From Prorocentrum cordatum (Eukaryota > Sar > Dinophyceae > Prorocentrales > Prorocentraceae), in the NCBI GenBank assembly GCA_963575745.1, contig CAUYUJ010014329.1, forward strand, positions 98,548 through 162,547: a stretch of DNA of 64,000 nucleotides, read 5' to 3'. The translations under genes were made by a program, and so were the position numbers. Within the stretch, counting starts at the first letter, position 1. Every line of letters begins with the position of its first letter. Positions 11,932 to 63,888 of this stretch are shown in pieces. The notes beneath the pieces were generated by a model. The model was not told where the DNA came from. It saw only the letters and a program-made list of their open reading frames with translations, and did no database searches.

Positions 11932-12082
11932 GTCGGGCATGTCCTCTTACAGGGGAATCTTGGACGTAAGATCAAGACTACTCGAAAATATCTAAAGATA
12001 ATGCAAAGTACTCCAAATATCGTCGCCAGACTATTTTTTTAACTACGTTTGAATATTCCTCCTGTAGAAGGACACGCCCGAC
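11932..12082 (+). mobile_element. Introner-like TIR element (GTCGGGC family), copy 1
   Basis: Starts GTCGGGCATGTCCTCTTACAGG and ends CCTGTAGAAGGACACGCCC then GAC; 151 bp. A direct repeat of about 20 bp (CGGCAACCCCG.CATTACCG) flanks both sides. Confidence 0.85.
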
Positions 12083-12699
12083 TTCACGGCAACCCCGTCA
12101 TTACCGTCGCCAGCATTATTCCGCTCATCGGCCCGCTGGGGTCAGGACGCTCAGCGCCTTCTCTCCTGAAGTCTTCGGAGGGCGCCTCCCTGTGATTGCA
12201 TCCTCGGGGGACCTCGTCTGTCCCATCGCACCGCCATCGCGTCGAGCACGCGTCGAGAATTCACCTCGAGAGCGTCGGGTCCGCGTCGACTCTGCGTCGA
12301 CGTCCGCGTCAAGCCCGCACCGAAGGCGCACCGGACGCACCTCGGACACCAGAAAAGCGACCGCCACTTACGGGACAGACGAGACCCCCGCAACCTTCAA
12401 CGCAACATTTGCGACCAGGCTCCGGGAACCCCATACCCAAAGATGGTGCCGCCTCCTGGGGTCCGAGCCAGTAAGCAAAGAGCCGCGCCCGGACGGCGCA
12501 TCGGCAAGAACTGTGCACATGCGTGAACGGAAAATGTCACTGGGCCTTGGCCGGCAATCTCTTTGGAGGGGGAGGCACCAACTATACAACAACACCGATC
12601 CCGGCCAGGATCAACCTGGGCCCAGGATCGGTGTATACGCCCTCCTGCCATGGGCAGGATGCATATACACCGATCCTGGGCCTAGGATCGGCCTGGGCT
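12083..12699. other. No gene recognised
   Basis: Unassigned GC-rich DNA. Near 12595-12710 GATCCTGGGCC.AGGATCGG is repeated two or three times in both orientations. Confidence 0.4.
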
Positions 12700-13515
12700 G
12701 GATCGGTGTAGGTTGCGGTTGCGGTTGCGCGCCCGCGGACGGGTCGAAATGTGTCGCCCAGTTGCGGTTGCGGTTGCGCGCGCCCGCGGGCAGGTCGAAA
12801 TGTGTCGCGTAGTTGCGGTTGCGCGCCCGCGGGCGGGTTGAAATGTGTCGCCCAGGTGCGGTTGCGGTTGCGCGCCCGCGGGCGGTTTGAAATGTGTCGC
12901 CCAATAGCGGTTGCAGTTGCGCGCCCGCGGGCGGGTTTGAAAATGTGTCGCCCAGTTGCGGTTGCGGTTGCGCGCCCGCGGGCGGTTGAAATGTGTCGCC
13001 CAGTTGCGGTTGCGGTCGCGCGCCCGCGGGCGGGTCGAAATGTGTCGCGTAGATGCGGTTGCGGTTGCGCGCCCGCTGGTGGGTTGAAATGTGTCGCCCA
13101 GTTGCGGTTGCGCGCCCGCGGACGGGTCGAAATGTGTTGCCCAGTTGCGGTTGCTGTTGCGCGCCCGCGGGCGGGTCGAAATGTGGCGCCCAGTTGCGGT
13201 TGCGGTTGCGCGCCCGCAGGCGGTTTGAAATGTGTCACCCAGTTGCGCTTGCGCGCCCGCGGGCGGGTTGAAATGTGTCGCCCAGTTGCGGTTGCGGTTG
13301 CGCGCCCGCGGGCGGGTTGAAATGTGCCGCCCAGTTGCGGTTGCGCGCCCGCGGGCGGGTTGAAATGTGCCACCCAGTTGCGATTGCGGTTGCGCGCCCG
13401 CGGGTGGGTTGAAATGTGTCGCCCAGTTGCGGTTGCGGTTGCGCGCCCGCGGACGGGTTGAAATGTGTCGCCCAGTTGCGGTTGCGCGCCCGCGGGCGGG
13501 GTGAAATGTGTTGTT
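12700..13515 (+). repeat. GC-rich minisatellite, unit about 44-56 bp
   Basis: Around 15 copies of GTTGCGGTTGCGCGCCCG, CGGGCGGGT and GAAATGTGTCGCCCA in variable order, differing in how often GTTGCG is doubled. All six frames stay open, giving spurious long ORFs on both strands. Confidence 0.92.
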
Positions 13516-13534
13516 CAAGGTGCCCTCCTGACGT

Positions 13535-13600
13535 TCAGTCAGTCAATCAGTCAATCAATCAGTCAGTCAATCAGTCAATCAACCAGTCAGTCAGTCACCG
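13535..13600 (+). repeat. AATC/AGTC tetranucleotide tract
   Basis: CAGTCAATCAGTCAATCAATC-type array. Confidence 0.9.
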
Positions 13601-13629
13601 GCGGGCACGGAATTTCACCCGGCTCTGCC

Positions 13630-13811
13630 GGGAATCATACATATATATATATATGTTTATATATATATATCCCCAAAATGCAGCAAAAAAAACTCAGCAA
13701 ATACTAACAAAATAATCCCCAGACGATGTTTTGATTGATTTTCTGTTTGGCTATGTTGGGGGTATTTTTCATTTTTCGTCGAAAATCCCAATGTAGGGGG
13801 ACCGGCCCGAC
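13630..13811 (+). mobile_element. GTCGGGC-family element, 3' part
   Basis: Ends AATGTAGGGGGACCGGCCCG then AC, with the family's inner motif AATC.CCCAGACGATGTTTTGA. The left end is replaced by an AT tract (13638-13670). Confidence 0.6.
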
Positions 13812-13934
13812 TTAACCCTGGCCTGCCCACGCCAAGCAGGGCTGAACCTAAACGGTGTTTCTCGTTTTCGTTTTGTTCCCCACATCCAAAGTGGGGTTCT
13901 TGTTTTCTCTGCACACGCCGCGCAGGATCTCACA

Positions 13935-14395
13935 CACCCCCTTTCCTCTCTCTCTCCCTCTCTCTCTCTCTCTCCCTCTCTCTTTCTCACTCACCATCGT
14001 CGCCATCATCATAACCATCAACCACCATCATCGTCATCACACGCACACACATTCATCAGCATTACCATCATCATCACCATCGACCACCATCACCGTCATC
14101 ACTAATCATCATCATCATCCTCATCATCATCGTCACCATCATCACCACTCGATCACCCACTCACTCACTCAATTACTCACTCATCCCATGTCGATTTCGG
14201 AAGCAGTGGTCCTCCGACGGTAGGACCGCCGCCACTCTCAACATCATCGTCACAATCTCCATCATAATCTCTCGATCACCCACTCAGTGGCCATCATCAT
14301 CATCATCATCCTCGTCATCATCATCATCACCATCATCATAACTCGTCCATCACAGACTCATCATCATCATTCGCTCACTCATTATTTCGTCATCA
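13935..14395 (+). repeat. CT, ATC and CACT tracts
   Basis: CT repeat 13945-13985, then degenerate CATCATCACC with CACTCACT patches. Confidence 0.85.
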
Positions 14396-15192
14396 GGCGA
14401 GAGCGTCGTCTCTGAGTGAATTGCGAGGAAATCTCAGGCGGGAGCCCCCTCCCTGTGGGGCCCGCAGATCATGTTACTAATCCGAGCGGGTCCTCGGAAC
14501 CCTGTAACTGTCGTCACTGTTGGGCCTCTGAGGCTTGAATATGCAAGAAATATCATGCGGGAGCCTCGTCTGTGAGTGAATTGCCAGGAAGTCTCAGACG
14601 GGGGGGACCCCCTCCCTATGGGGCCCGCCGATCATGTTACTAATCCGAGCGGGTCATCGGAACCTTCTAACTGTCGTCACTTCTGGGCTCTTGGGGCCTG
14701 AATATGGAGGAAGTATCAGGCGGGAGCCTCGTGTGTGAGTGAATTGCGAGGAAGTCTCAGACGGGGGGAACCCCCTCCCTATGGGGCCCGCCGATCATGT
14801 TACTAATCCGAGCGGGTCATCGGAACCCTGTAAGTGTCGTCACTTTTGGACTTTTGAAGATTGAATATGAAGGAAGTCTCGAGCGGGAGCCTCGTCTGTG
14901 AGTGCATCGCAAGGAAGTCTCAGTCGGGAGCCCCCTCCCTATGGGGCCCGCAGATCATGTTACTAATCCGAGCGGGTCCTCGGAACCCTGTAACTGTCGT
15001 CACTTTTGGGCCTCTGAGGCTTGAATATGCAGGAAGTATCAGGCGGGAACCTCGTCTGTGAGTGAATTGCAAGGAAGTCTCAGGCGGGAACCCCCTCCCT
15101 ATGGGGCCCGCAGATCATGTTACTAATCCGAGCGGGTCATCGGAACCTTGTAACAGTCGTCACTTTTGGGCTCTTGAGTCCTGAATCTGAAG
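14396..15192 (+). repeat. 160-bp tandem array, about five copies
   Basis: ATCATGTTACTAATCCGAGC begins at 14468, 14631, 14794, 14954 and 15114, spacings 163, 163, 160 and 160. The last unit breaks off exactly where the helicase-like exon starts, so the array is probably intronic. Confidence 0.92.
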
Positions 15193-15404
15193 TGTGGTGG
15201 CTGCACCTCTACGTCATGTTCTCCCGCGCCACGCGCATGCGGAACATGCTGATCCTGCGGCCGCCCGCGCGAGAGTTCCTGGAGCGCGGGCCGCCGGCGT
15301 CACTGCCGAAGGCGCTCCAGGAGTTCGACAAGAGAGCGGTGGATTCCAGGGCTGAGGCGGAGCAGCTCGGGGCAGAGCTGGGCTTCGTGCTGCCGCCCGC
15401 CTGA
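15193..15404 (+). CDS. 3'-terminal exon of a superfamily 1 helicase-like protein (partial)
   Basis: The frame reads WWLHLYVMFSRATRM, then MRNMLILRPP, and ends at TGA 15402-15404 after ELGFVLPPA. YVMFSRAT matches helicase motif VI of SF1B enzymes (usually YVALSRA, PIF1/RecD/Helitron-type helicases), whose arginine finger contacts ATP. The helical tail ...LQEFDKRAVDSRAEAEQLGAE and the strong GC third-position bias look coding. The 5' edge is set where a 160-bp intron-like tandem array stops matching its unit (CTGAAG before TGTGG). This is AG/T rather than the AG/G of the kinase gene, so the exact junction is unsure. Upstream helicase motifs were not found; the rest of the gene may be further left, or this may be a relic of a mobile helicase. 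Confidence 0.55.
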
Positions 15405-16640
15405 GCGCCGCGGCGCGCACCTAGAGGCCCGCGGGGTTGTCCCAACGGCTGGCTCCCGCGCCCCTGCGGCCTGCGAGGTTGCCCCAACGGCCTGGCCCGA
15501 AGGGTTGCCCCGACGGCTTCGCGATCTAGCCGTCGGCAAACGCGCGCGTGCTGGCCGACGCGGCGACGGCGCCGAGGAAAATCGAGTTGCTTGCCACGAC
15601 CAGGGGGAACGGGAGGTGCACATGGAAAAGAAGCAGGAGGATGAGGAGGGAAGGGGCATGGGGGAGGGCGACGACGAGGAGGAGGTGGCGCGAGAGGAGG
15701 AGGAGGAGGAGGAGGAGGAGGAGGAGGAGGAGGAGGAGGAGGAGGAGAAGTAGGAAGAGGAATATAATGAGGAAGAGAGGGCAGTGCAGAGGGCGAGAGG
15801 AGAGGGTGTCCGCCAGGGGGAGGAGGAAAGGGCAAAGGGTAAGCTAAACAGATTCTCATGTGGGGTCCTACCGTCGGAGTAATTTTCGGTTTCCCTCGTT
15901 ACGTCTTCAGTCCGCCTTCACCGCAAAACGACGTCGAAACGAAAACGGCCCACGACATCGCCAAAACGCCGTTAAGGTCCAGCCCTGAACAAGAGCAGCA
16001 ATGCTCGCGGCAGCAAAGAGCACCCTGCGGCCAGAGGCGCAGACTCGCGCAGTCAGCCAGCTCGACGGTAGGTTGCTGTTCGGATGAGCCCGCGCGAGCA
16101 CAAATAAAGACAAGGTGCGCCATTCGGGAAGCACTTCAGCAAGACGAGCTTGAGATTGCCACGCGAAGAAGCGAAAGATTCGGTTGGCTTCCTGTGGCCG
16201 AAGCCCACGCAGGACAGCCGAATCGACAAAAGCTGGAATCATGGGACCTGCCTCGTCATGCAGCCGGGACGGGGCGAGGTGGGGTGCCGCGCGTGCACGG
16301 GGTGCGCAGTTTCCTGGCCAACTAGCTCCGCGCATCGCACCACGCGATGCGATGGCTGTCTTCGCGCCCTCCCGCCGCCCTCTGGAGAAGGGCAGCCCAC
16401 CGGCCTATAGGCAGCAGCGCGCGAACCAAGACTGCACTCGCGCCCCCGCCAGCCCTTCTGGACAACGCCACGGGTCCTTGACGGGCTCGCTCAGGAAGTC
16501 TGGGCACTCGAAGTCACCGGTCAGTATCGTCCTCTCGGGCGTCTCCTCTCTCCTTCACCTCCCCGCCGCCACGGAGGCCTCCCCTCCGCCGCTCCGCCTG
16601 CAATCGCCGCTCTGATCCCTAGCAAGTCCGCCGTGCGTCC
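15405..16640. other. 3' flank of the helicase exon; GGA tract, otherwise unassigned
   Basis: GGA repeat at 15690-15752. 15850-16335 has open frames on both strands (155 and 142 residues) that match nothing recognised. Confidence 0.4.
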
Positions 16641-16905
16641 GAGGAGGAGGAGGAGGAGGAGGAGGAGGAGGAGGAGGAGGAGGAGGAGGAGGAGGGGGAG
16701 GAGGAGGGGGAGGAGGACGAGGAGGAGGGGGGAGGGAGAGGAGTGAAGAGGAGGAGAGGGGAGGAGGGGGAGGAGGGGGAGGAGGGGGAGGAGGGGAAGG
16801 AGGAGGAGGAGGAGGAGGAGGAGGAGGAGGAGGAGGAGGAGGAGGAGGAGGAGAGGGAGGGAGGGAGGGAGGGAGGGAGGAGGGGGAGGAGGAGGAGGAG
16901 AATAC
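16641..16905 (+). repeat. GGA and GGGA tracts
   Basis: Purine-only tract of about 260 bases. Confidence 0.93.
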
Positions 16906-17091
16906 CAAGAGGAATGGACTGGAGACTGGATGGTCCTCGAGGGCCGCCACGGCTCACAAACGGACCTCTCAAGGGAGTGGGCCTCCCCGACGCCGTCGGC
17001 CTCCCCCCTCACCCGCTGTCCCCCTGTTCCGCGTCCTCCTCGGCAGCCTTGTCCACACACGCAGTTCTTGTCTCCCGAGTGAGCCCTTTGG

Positions 17092-17237
17092 CTACACGCA
17101 AGAGTGGCCCCAGGCAAGAGTGACCTTTGGTGCGCGGCTCGCGCAAGCCGCTGCCATCGCATCGCCTTGAGCCATCTGGGGACCCCAATGTACCCGCACC
17201 AGAGGTCACCCTGGCGAAAGTTCACTCTTCCGTGTAG
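17092..17237. mobile_element. MITE-like element, CTACACGCAAGAGTG family, copy 1
   Basis: CTACACGCAAGAGTG at the left and CACTCTTCCGTGTAG at the right are inverted repeats. Inner GGTGCGCGGCT and AGAGGTCACCCTGGC recur at 56961-57131. Confidence 0.7.
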
Positions 17238-17908
17238 CCGGCCTCTGCCCCCCAGCCCTGTTTACAATTACACGATCTGCGGGCTGCTCTCTTCTTCTCC
17301 TGATGCCGCCTTCGGTTTCCACCGCCTGTCCCGCGCACTGCTGTTTTTCAATAAGACCGCTTGCAATAAGAACACCCCAGGCGTTTCAAAAGTAATGCTC
17401 GCGCTGCTGCGTTTTCCCCAGCTTTATGTTCTCCGAAGAGCTCCCCTCCACTGGACTGGCGTTCTCGCCGTGACGATGGCCGCACTGCTGCATCAATGCA
17501 AGTCGCGCTCCCGCTGCACAGCCTGCTGCACTTACAAATCTCCGAAGACCTCCCGCCCAAGGGGACGACGCTCTCGTCGCTGCAGCCGTCTTCACTCGTA
17601 CCTCCTCCTACATCCGCACCTCCGCCATCTTCATGCCCTCCTGGCTCCTGGCTCCCACGGGCCAAGGTCCTCTCCAATTAGGCTGTCCATTCGGGGCGTC
17701 TTTCCCGACGCCGACGCCCGACTCTGCGAACGGAGAGAAACTCAAAGCCGTGAAACGGCGTGAGAGGGGAGGGACAGGACGTCCGACGTGGCAGGGGCGC
17801 ACCTGCTCAGTTCTGTCCCCTCCCCTCTGCTCCCCCCGCTCGCTCCCCGCACTCTCGGGCCTGCCCCCCTTCCTTCCTGCTGCACTCTCCCCCGCCCCCC
17901 CCCGCTTC
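17238..17908. other. No gene recognised
   Basis: Mixed-composition DNA with frames open on both strands; nothing identified. Confidence 0.35.
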
Positions 17909-18112
17909 CCCTAGGGGAACAAGAAGTGACATAAACATAAAAACTCGGAGGTCCGCGCGAATTTCTCGGATCCGCGCTGGGGGCCCCGGGCGGCGCCTCC
18001 GGCGCCGCCCCTGGCGCGCTCCGCGCGCCAGGGAGGGGGGTCCAGCGCCGATCCGAGAAATCCGCGTGGACCTTCGAGCTTTTATGTTTATGTTACTTTT
18101 TGTTACCCTAAG
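17909..18112. mobile_element. Long palindromic element with nested GC hairpins
   Basis: Arms of about 80 bp are inverted copies (left ..AACAAGAAGTGACATAAAC, right inverse ..AACAAAAAGTAACATAAAC, then GGTCC.CGCG.ATTTCTCGG in both). The centre holds two perfect hairpins: GGGCGGCGCC/GGCGCCGCCC (17988-18010) and CTGGCGCG/CGCGCCAG (18011-18031). Part of one arm recurs at 18233-18265. Confidence 0.85.
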
Positions 18113-18240
18113 GATGGGGCAACCGTTCCGAGGGTACCCTTGCATCCTTGCCTCCTCGGTCCGTCCTTCGCCGCTGTCGCTGGCCGCGCCCCGCTCGAGA
18201 AGCCTCGAAGCAGGCGTCACGCCTGCTTCGAGTGGACCTC
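18113..18240 (+). repeat. Dispersed repeat C, second copy
   Basis: Matches the reverse complement of 2225-2365. Confidence 0.7.
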
Positions 18241-18410
18241 CGAGTTTTCGTGTTCATGCCACTTGTTGTTCCCCTGTTCCCCCCCCTTGGGAGGGGACGA
18301 CCGCCGCTCCCCGGACCCCCTCCTGTGGGGTGCGCCCTGCCCGCGCACCGCGGGAGTCTGGCCGTGGCGGCGAGGGCTCCGCAGCGGCATCGGCACATTC
18401 AAGCGCTGAA

Positions 18411-18465
18411 GTCGGGCCTGTCCACCTGGAGGGGGGCTCTGGGCGAAAGATAAATTATCCCGGCA
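18411..18465 (+). mobile_element. GTCGGGC-family element, 5' end fragment
   Basis: GTCGGGCCTGTCCACCTGGA, followed by GGGCGAAA, as in full copies; no matching right end nearby. Confidence 0.5.
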
Positions 18466-18599
18466 AAGCAACCTAACAGCGATGTGTAGGAGCATATCTG
18501 GAAGCATTCCCCTTAAGTCCTTAAGATTCGGATGAGAATCCACTTGTAGAACTCTGCTGTTCTCGCAGTCGTAGTCGCATTCGCGATGACACTCGCAGC

Positions 18600-19040
18600 G
18601 GCAACGGCAGTCGCAGTCACAGCCTCAGCCTCAGCCTGCCTCAGCCTCAGCCTCAGCCTGCCTCAGCCTCAGCCTCAGCCTGCTTCAGCCTCAGCCTCAG
18701 TCTGCCTTCAGCCTCGGCCTCAGCCCTCAGCCTCAGCCTGCAGCCTCAGCCTCAGCCTCAGCCTCAGCCAGCCTGCAGCCTCAGCCTCAGCCTGCCTCAG
18801 CCTCAGCCTCAGCCTGCTTCAGCCTCAGCCTCAGTCTGCCTTCAGCCTCGGCCTCAGCCTCAGCCTGCCTCAGCCTCCTGCCTCAGCCTCAGCCTCAGCC
18901 TCAGCCTGCCTCAGCCTCAGCCTGCCTCAGCCTCAGCCTCAGCCTGCTTCAGCCTCAGCCTCAGTCTGCCTTCAGCCTCGGCCTCAGCCTCAGCCTGCCT
19001 CAGCCTCAGCCTGCTTCAGCCTCAGCCTCAGCCTGTCTCA
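18600..19040 (+). repeat. CCTCAG hexamer minisatellite
   Basis: Higher-order blocks of CAGCCTCAGCCTGCCT, with CTTCAGCCTCGG variants. The serine/alanine-rich frame is repeat-derived. Confidence 0.93.
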
Positions 19041-19460
19041 GCATTCAAAATGTGGCCCGGGAGTGGAATTCTGTGAACTCGAAGAACACGAAGTGGCCTA
19101 CAGTTGGCTCCGGGCATTCAAAATCATGCCCAGGAATGGAGTTCTGGGAACTCGAAGACCACGAAGTGGCCTACAATTGGCTCCGGGCATCCAAAATGTG
19201 GCCCGGGAGCGGAATTCTGGGAACTCGAAGAGCACGAAGTGGCCTACAATTGGCTCCGGGCATCCAAAATGTGGCCCGGGAATGGATTTCTGGGAAGTCG
19301 AAGAGCACGAAGTGGCCTACAGTTGGCTCCGCGGGCATTCAAAATGTGGCCCGGGAGTGGAGTTCTGGGAAGTCGAAGAGCACGAAGTGGCCTGCAGTTG
19401 GCTCCGGGCATCCAGAATGTGGCCCGGGAATGGAGTTCTGGGAGGTCGAAGAGCACGAAA
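19041..19460 (+). repeat. 73-bp tandem array, about 5.7 copies
   Basis: TTCTG.GAA starts near 19069, 19142, 19214, 19287, 19362 and 19435. Two further units lie at 3415-3520. Confidence 0.9.
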
Positions 19461-19487
19461 TGTGTGACTGTTGGCGAAAAGCGAGCC

Positions 19488-19545
19488 CGGCTCTGTTCCC
19501 GGTTCTGTTCCCGGTTCTGTTCCCGGTTCTGTTCCCGGTTCTCCT
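19488..19545 (+). repeat. 12-bp repeat GGTTCTGTTCCC
   Basis: Four to five perfect units in tandem. Confidence 0.95.
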
Positions 19546-19574
19546 CCCCGGCACCCGCCCAGACCCCCCTGAGG

Positions 19575-19742
19575 AGTCATGATGCTCTCTTTTGACCCTA
19601 CTAGAAACCTATCAGCAAAAGCTGTTAGGTAAAAATACGCACAACATTCACCGAGCATGTTCGAAAGATCGTCCCCGGACTGTTGTTCGACGATGTTTGC
19701 ATACTCCTCCTGGGCATTAGGAGCGTAACTCGGGTCTCCAGC
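19575..19742 (-). CDS. Open frame of mixed composition, unknown
   Basis: Reads YAPNAQEEYANIVEQQSG, DDLSNMLGECCAYFYLTAFA and DRFLVGSKESIMTP. It is in the read-through frame of kinase exon 8 but separated from it by repeat-derived sequence. There is an AG/G site before GAGGAGTATGC near 19712. It is not kinase subdomain X or XI. It could be a later exon of the kinase gene (tail) or chance. Confidence 0.22.
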
Positions 19743-19984
19743 GGCCGTTCGGGACGATCCGGGAGCCGCACCCGCTGGAAGAGGCATCCCGCTGGAAGAG
19801 GCATCCCGAGGCTGGAAAAAGCCGCGGAGACCCGACGAACGCGCTTCAAGGCATGGACGACGACCACGGCTCTCCAGGACGAGCAACGGCATCGGCATCC
19901 CGTCCTCCTCTCGGGCCGGGCGAAAGGGGAGGGTAGCAAAGGGGGGTTTGAGAATCGGCTCACGTAGCTGATCTTCCCAGCGCC

Positions 19985-20115
19985 TCCCGGCGCCGGGAGG
20001 CACCCACATATCGAGGAATGGGCCCAGCGGCGGGGCCGAAACCAGCTGCATGCAGCAGATTTCGTAGCCCCCCCCTTTCCCTATCCACCCCTTTCCTTCG
20101 GCCCGGGCAGCGGCA
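19985..20115 (-). repeat. Dispersed repeat E, copy 1
   Basis: TCGAGGAATGGGCCC..GGGGCCGAA.CCAGCTGC..GCAGATTTCGT recurs at 27180-27295 (inverted) and 41965-42090. A similar peptide frame (YEICC.QL.SAPP.GPFLD) is open in all three copies. Confidence 0.7.
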
Positions 20116-20175
20116 TCAGCACCCAGCCCTCCTCCGCCCGCCCCCTCCCCGGCGCCGTCGCCGCGCCCGCCCGTC

Positions 20176-61419
<41,244 letters not shown>

Positions 61420-61440
61420 CTCGTCGCCGCGCGGGTGTCA

Positions 61441-62440
61441 AGCTCCATGGCATCAGGAGGCGACATATGGGAGGTCTTCGCAAGAACGGTGAAGGGGTCT
61501 CAGCCCGATCAAGGGAGAGCATTAAGCCGCATCAGCCCAGAGTAAACATGGGACTAACGGATTCATCGAGATCAGAGCGGGATCACAGTGAGACTACGCC
61601 AAAGTTCGGCCACGGATGCACCAGTCCTGAATCCAACCTCCCAGGACCCGCATCTGGAATTGAAGGTGGGGGCTCAAGCTGGAAGGGCGGCAGAAATGCG
61701 AGAGGACGGAAATGTGGATCCGCAAACCCTCCTGGAAGAGGCAGCCTGAACGCTGGGCTCGTTGGACACCTCCATCCCGGGCTGGAATGGGGAAGGCCAT
61801 GTATCACCTAGAAGTCGCTCGAGAGCGCGCAGGGGGAAGATCCTGTCATGAGGATCGCACTTGTGATGATGAGCTAGATAAGGAGTGAAGGAACCCAGGA
61901 AGAGGATAAGGAGTGAAGTGAGATAAGGATGAGGAAGATAAGGATGAGGAAGATAATGACACTTTTGCGGCATAAGACACTGGACAGTTTGACAAAGTTG
62001 CGATGGGGGCCACGAGGGGGGGTCACGTTGGGAGCGCCACCATGGGAGGCCACGATGGGTGGATCGGGAAAGGAATGGGGATGTAGAGCTAGGGGTGCAG
62101 GGATAGGGGTATAAGGATATAGGGATAGGAACACATATAAAAAAAGATAGGGAAACGGATATTTAGGGATAAGCAATGGCAAACAACGAGAAACAATGGG
62201 GCGCAACTCGAGGAAGCGGGAGACAACGGAAAACGGCAAGAACCAACGGGCGACAACGGAAACCACTAAGAGACAAAAGAAGACAGCGGAAGACACCGAG
62301 AGACCACGTCACCCGCAAGATTCCGGATCAAGCGGTCCACTCTCCGCGTTCCCCCACAGGATAATACTAGCTCTTTACGAGCTGGGGAAAACATAGGACG
62401 AAAAGAGAAGCAACGGAATCAAGAAGAGAGTGGGGGAGGC
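61441..62440. other. Upstream of the visible kinase exons; no gene recognised
   Basis: Short GATAAGGATGAGGAA units (61890-61960) and degenerate ACAACGGAAA units (62180-62310). Confidence 0.4.
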
Positions 62441-62441
62441 A

Positions 62442-62491
<50 letters not shown>

Positions 62492-62631
62492 AATGATGAT
62501 GGTAATGATGATCATAATGATGATGATAATGATGATATTAATGATGATGATAATGATGATGATAATGAAGATAGTAATGATGATGAGAATTATGATGATG
62601 ACGATGATGATGATGATGATGATGATGATGT

Positions 62632-62667
<36 letters not shown>

Positions 62668-62670
62668 GAA
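62441..62670 (+). repeat. ATG triplet domain
   Basis: ATGATGATG with TAATG interruptions. Confidence 0.96.
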
Positions 62671-62859
62671 GAGGAGCAACGGCATCAAGAAGGGAGTGGG
62701 GGAGGGATGGAAGGGCAGCAGCACCCTCGGAGGGAGGGGCCAAGGATGGGGGGTGAGGTCCACCCAGGCGGCGGAGGCGGGATCCCAGACGTCTGGCTGC
62801 CCCACTCCTTTCGATGCGTCGGCCCTGGAGGCCCCGACAGATGCAATATTACTTTATAT

Positions 62860-62890
<31 letters not shown>

Positions 62891-63888
62891 ACAAAAAAAA
62901 ACGTGGGGGAACCAACTTCGTAGAAAACCAGAAAAAACATTCTGCGCGTTTCCAAGCTGACATTCGAGAACCCTCTCTCCTCTCAATCTGAGCACGGAAT
63001 TGCGTGTTCAGAGCTGGGGGCCAACTTTTCGTCCCGGGAGTGTCTTTTTTCTGCTGGTCCCGAGGCCGGGCGAGGGCCCAGCGGCCAGACACAGCCAAAA
63101 AACCGTCCGCTCCACATTTCGGGGGGGCTCGTCGGAGCTCTGGGAAGGTAAAGGTACATGCTTCCAGCGAGAACCACCCTCGAATTATACTGGTCGGGCT
63201 CGGGCAGCCCATACCTGATGCTCTGCCCTCTGTGTGGAAGTAGAAAGGCGCTTGAAATATACACGAATGTGGGAATCCAAGAACACCTGCTCTCAACGAC
63301 CGACGGATACCGATGCCCGTCCATTGCTGCCACGGCTGGATCTGCCCCGAGCTCTGGGTCAGAACGCACCCCGGGAGAGGTCTGGAAAGCAGCGGTATCG
63401 CAATCATTCTGCTCCCAACGGGAGAGGGACGGGGCGCACAAAGACATACGAGTACTGGACGTGCTCCTGGGAGGCCCGCGCCCGACCCGGACATGCAGCA
63501 CACCCATACTGCAGTGCTTCGTTCCCCGAGCGGTGTGCGTCCAGAAAGCGCCCGCCACGACGCAGGTATAGACCATGAGATTCTCCTCGGTGCGCGCGTC
63601 GCCCCCGAGGAGGCCGACGCACACATAATTAGCATATCAGGGCGCGCTCCTTTTATCTTCGGCGATGAGGGGCATTATAGGGGGGGTGGGGTGGGGAGGA
63701 GCCAGGGGGGGAATCGGATGTAACGCCGCCCCCCCGCCGTGCGCACGGCGGCAGTGCCCGGAGCGCACTGGGGGGGGGAGGGGCGACACGTTATCGGGGG
63801 GGGGTGGCCGGGGGCTATAATACCCATTATGCCCCAAGCAACAGAGCAATATGCTCTTAGCATGCTGGGGTGACGCCAAGACTAAGAC
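62671..63888. other. Unassigned, includes a TA tract
   Basis: TA tract 62853-62890. GAACGCACCCCGGGAGAGGTC then TGG at 63363-63388 recurs at 40592. Minus frames around 63450-63610 are open but unrecognised. G runs at 63680-63815. Confidence 0.4.

Noticed and set aside
12582-13518. Arg/Ala-rich frames across the GC minisatellite
   Set aside because: Open in every frame because of repeat composition.
15850-16335. Pair of overlapping 142-155 residue frames as a gene
   Set aside because: Both strands are open, neither matches a known family, and no clear splice or start context was found.
19940-19985. Next kinase exon reading KISYVSRFS after ELYR
   Set aside because: KI fits, but what follows lacks the PPW/LS..A..L and DP..R features of subdomains X-XI, and the acceptor is not AG/G in the right phase.
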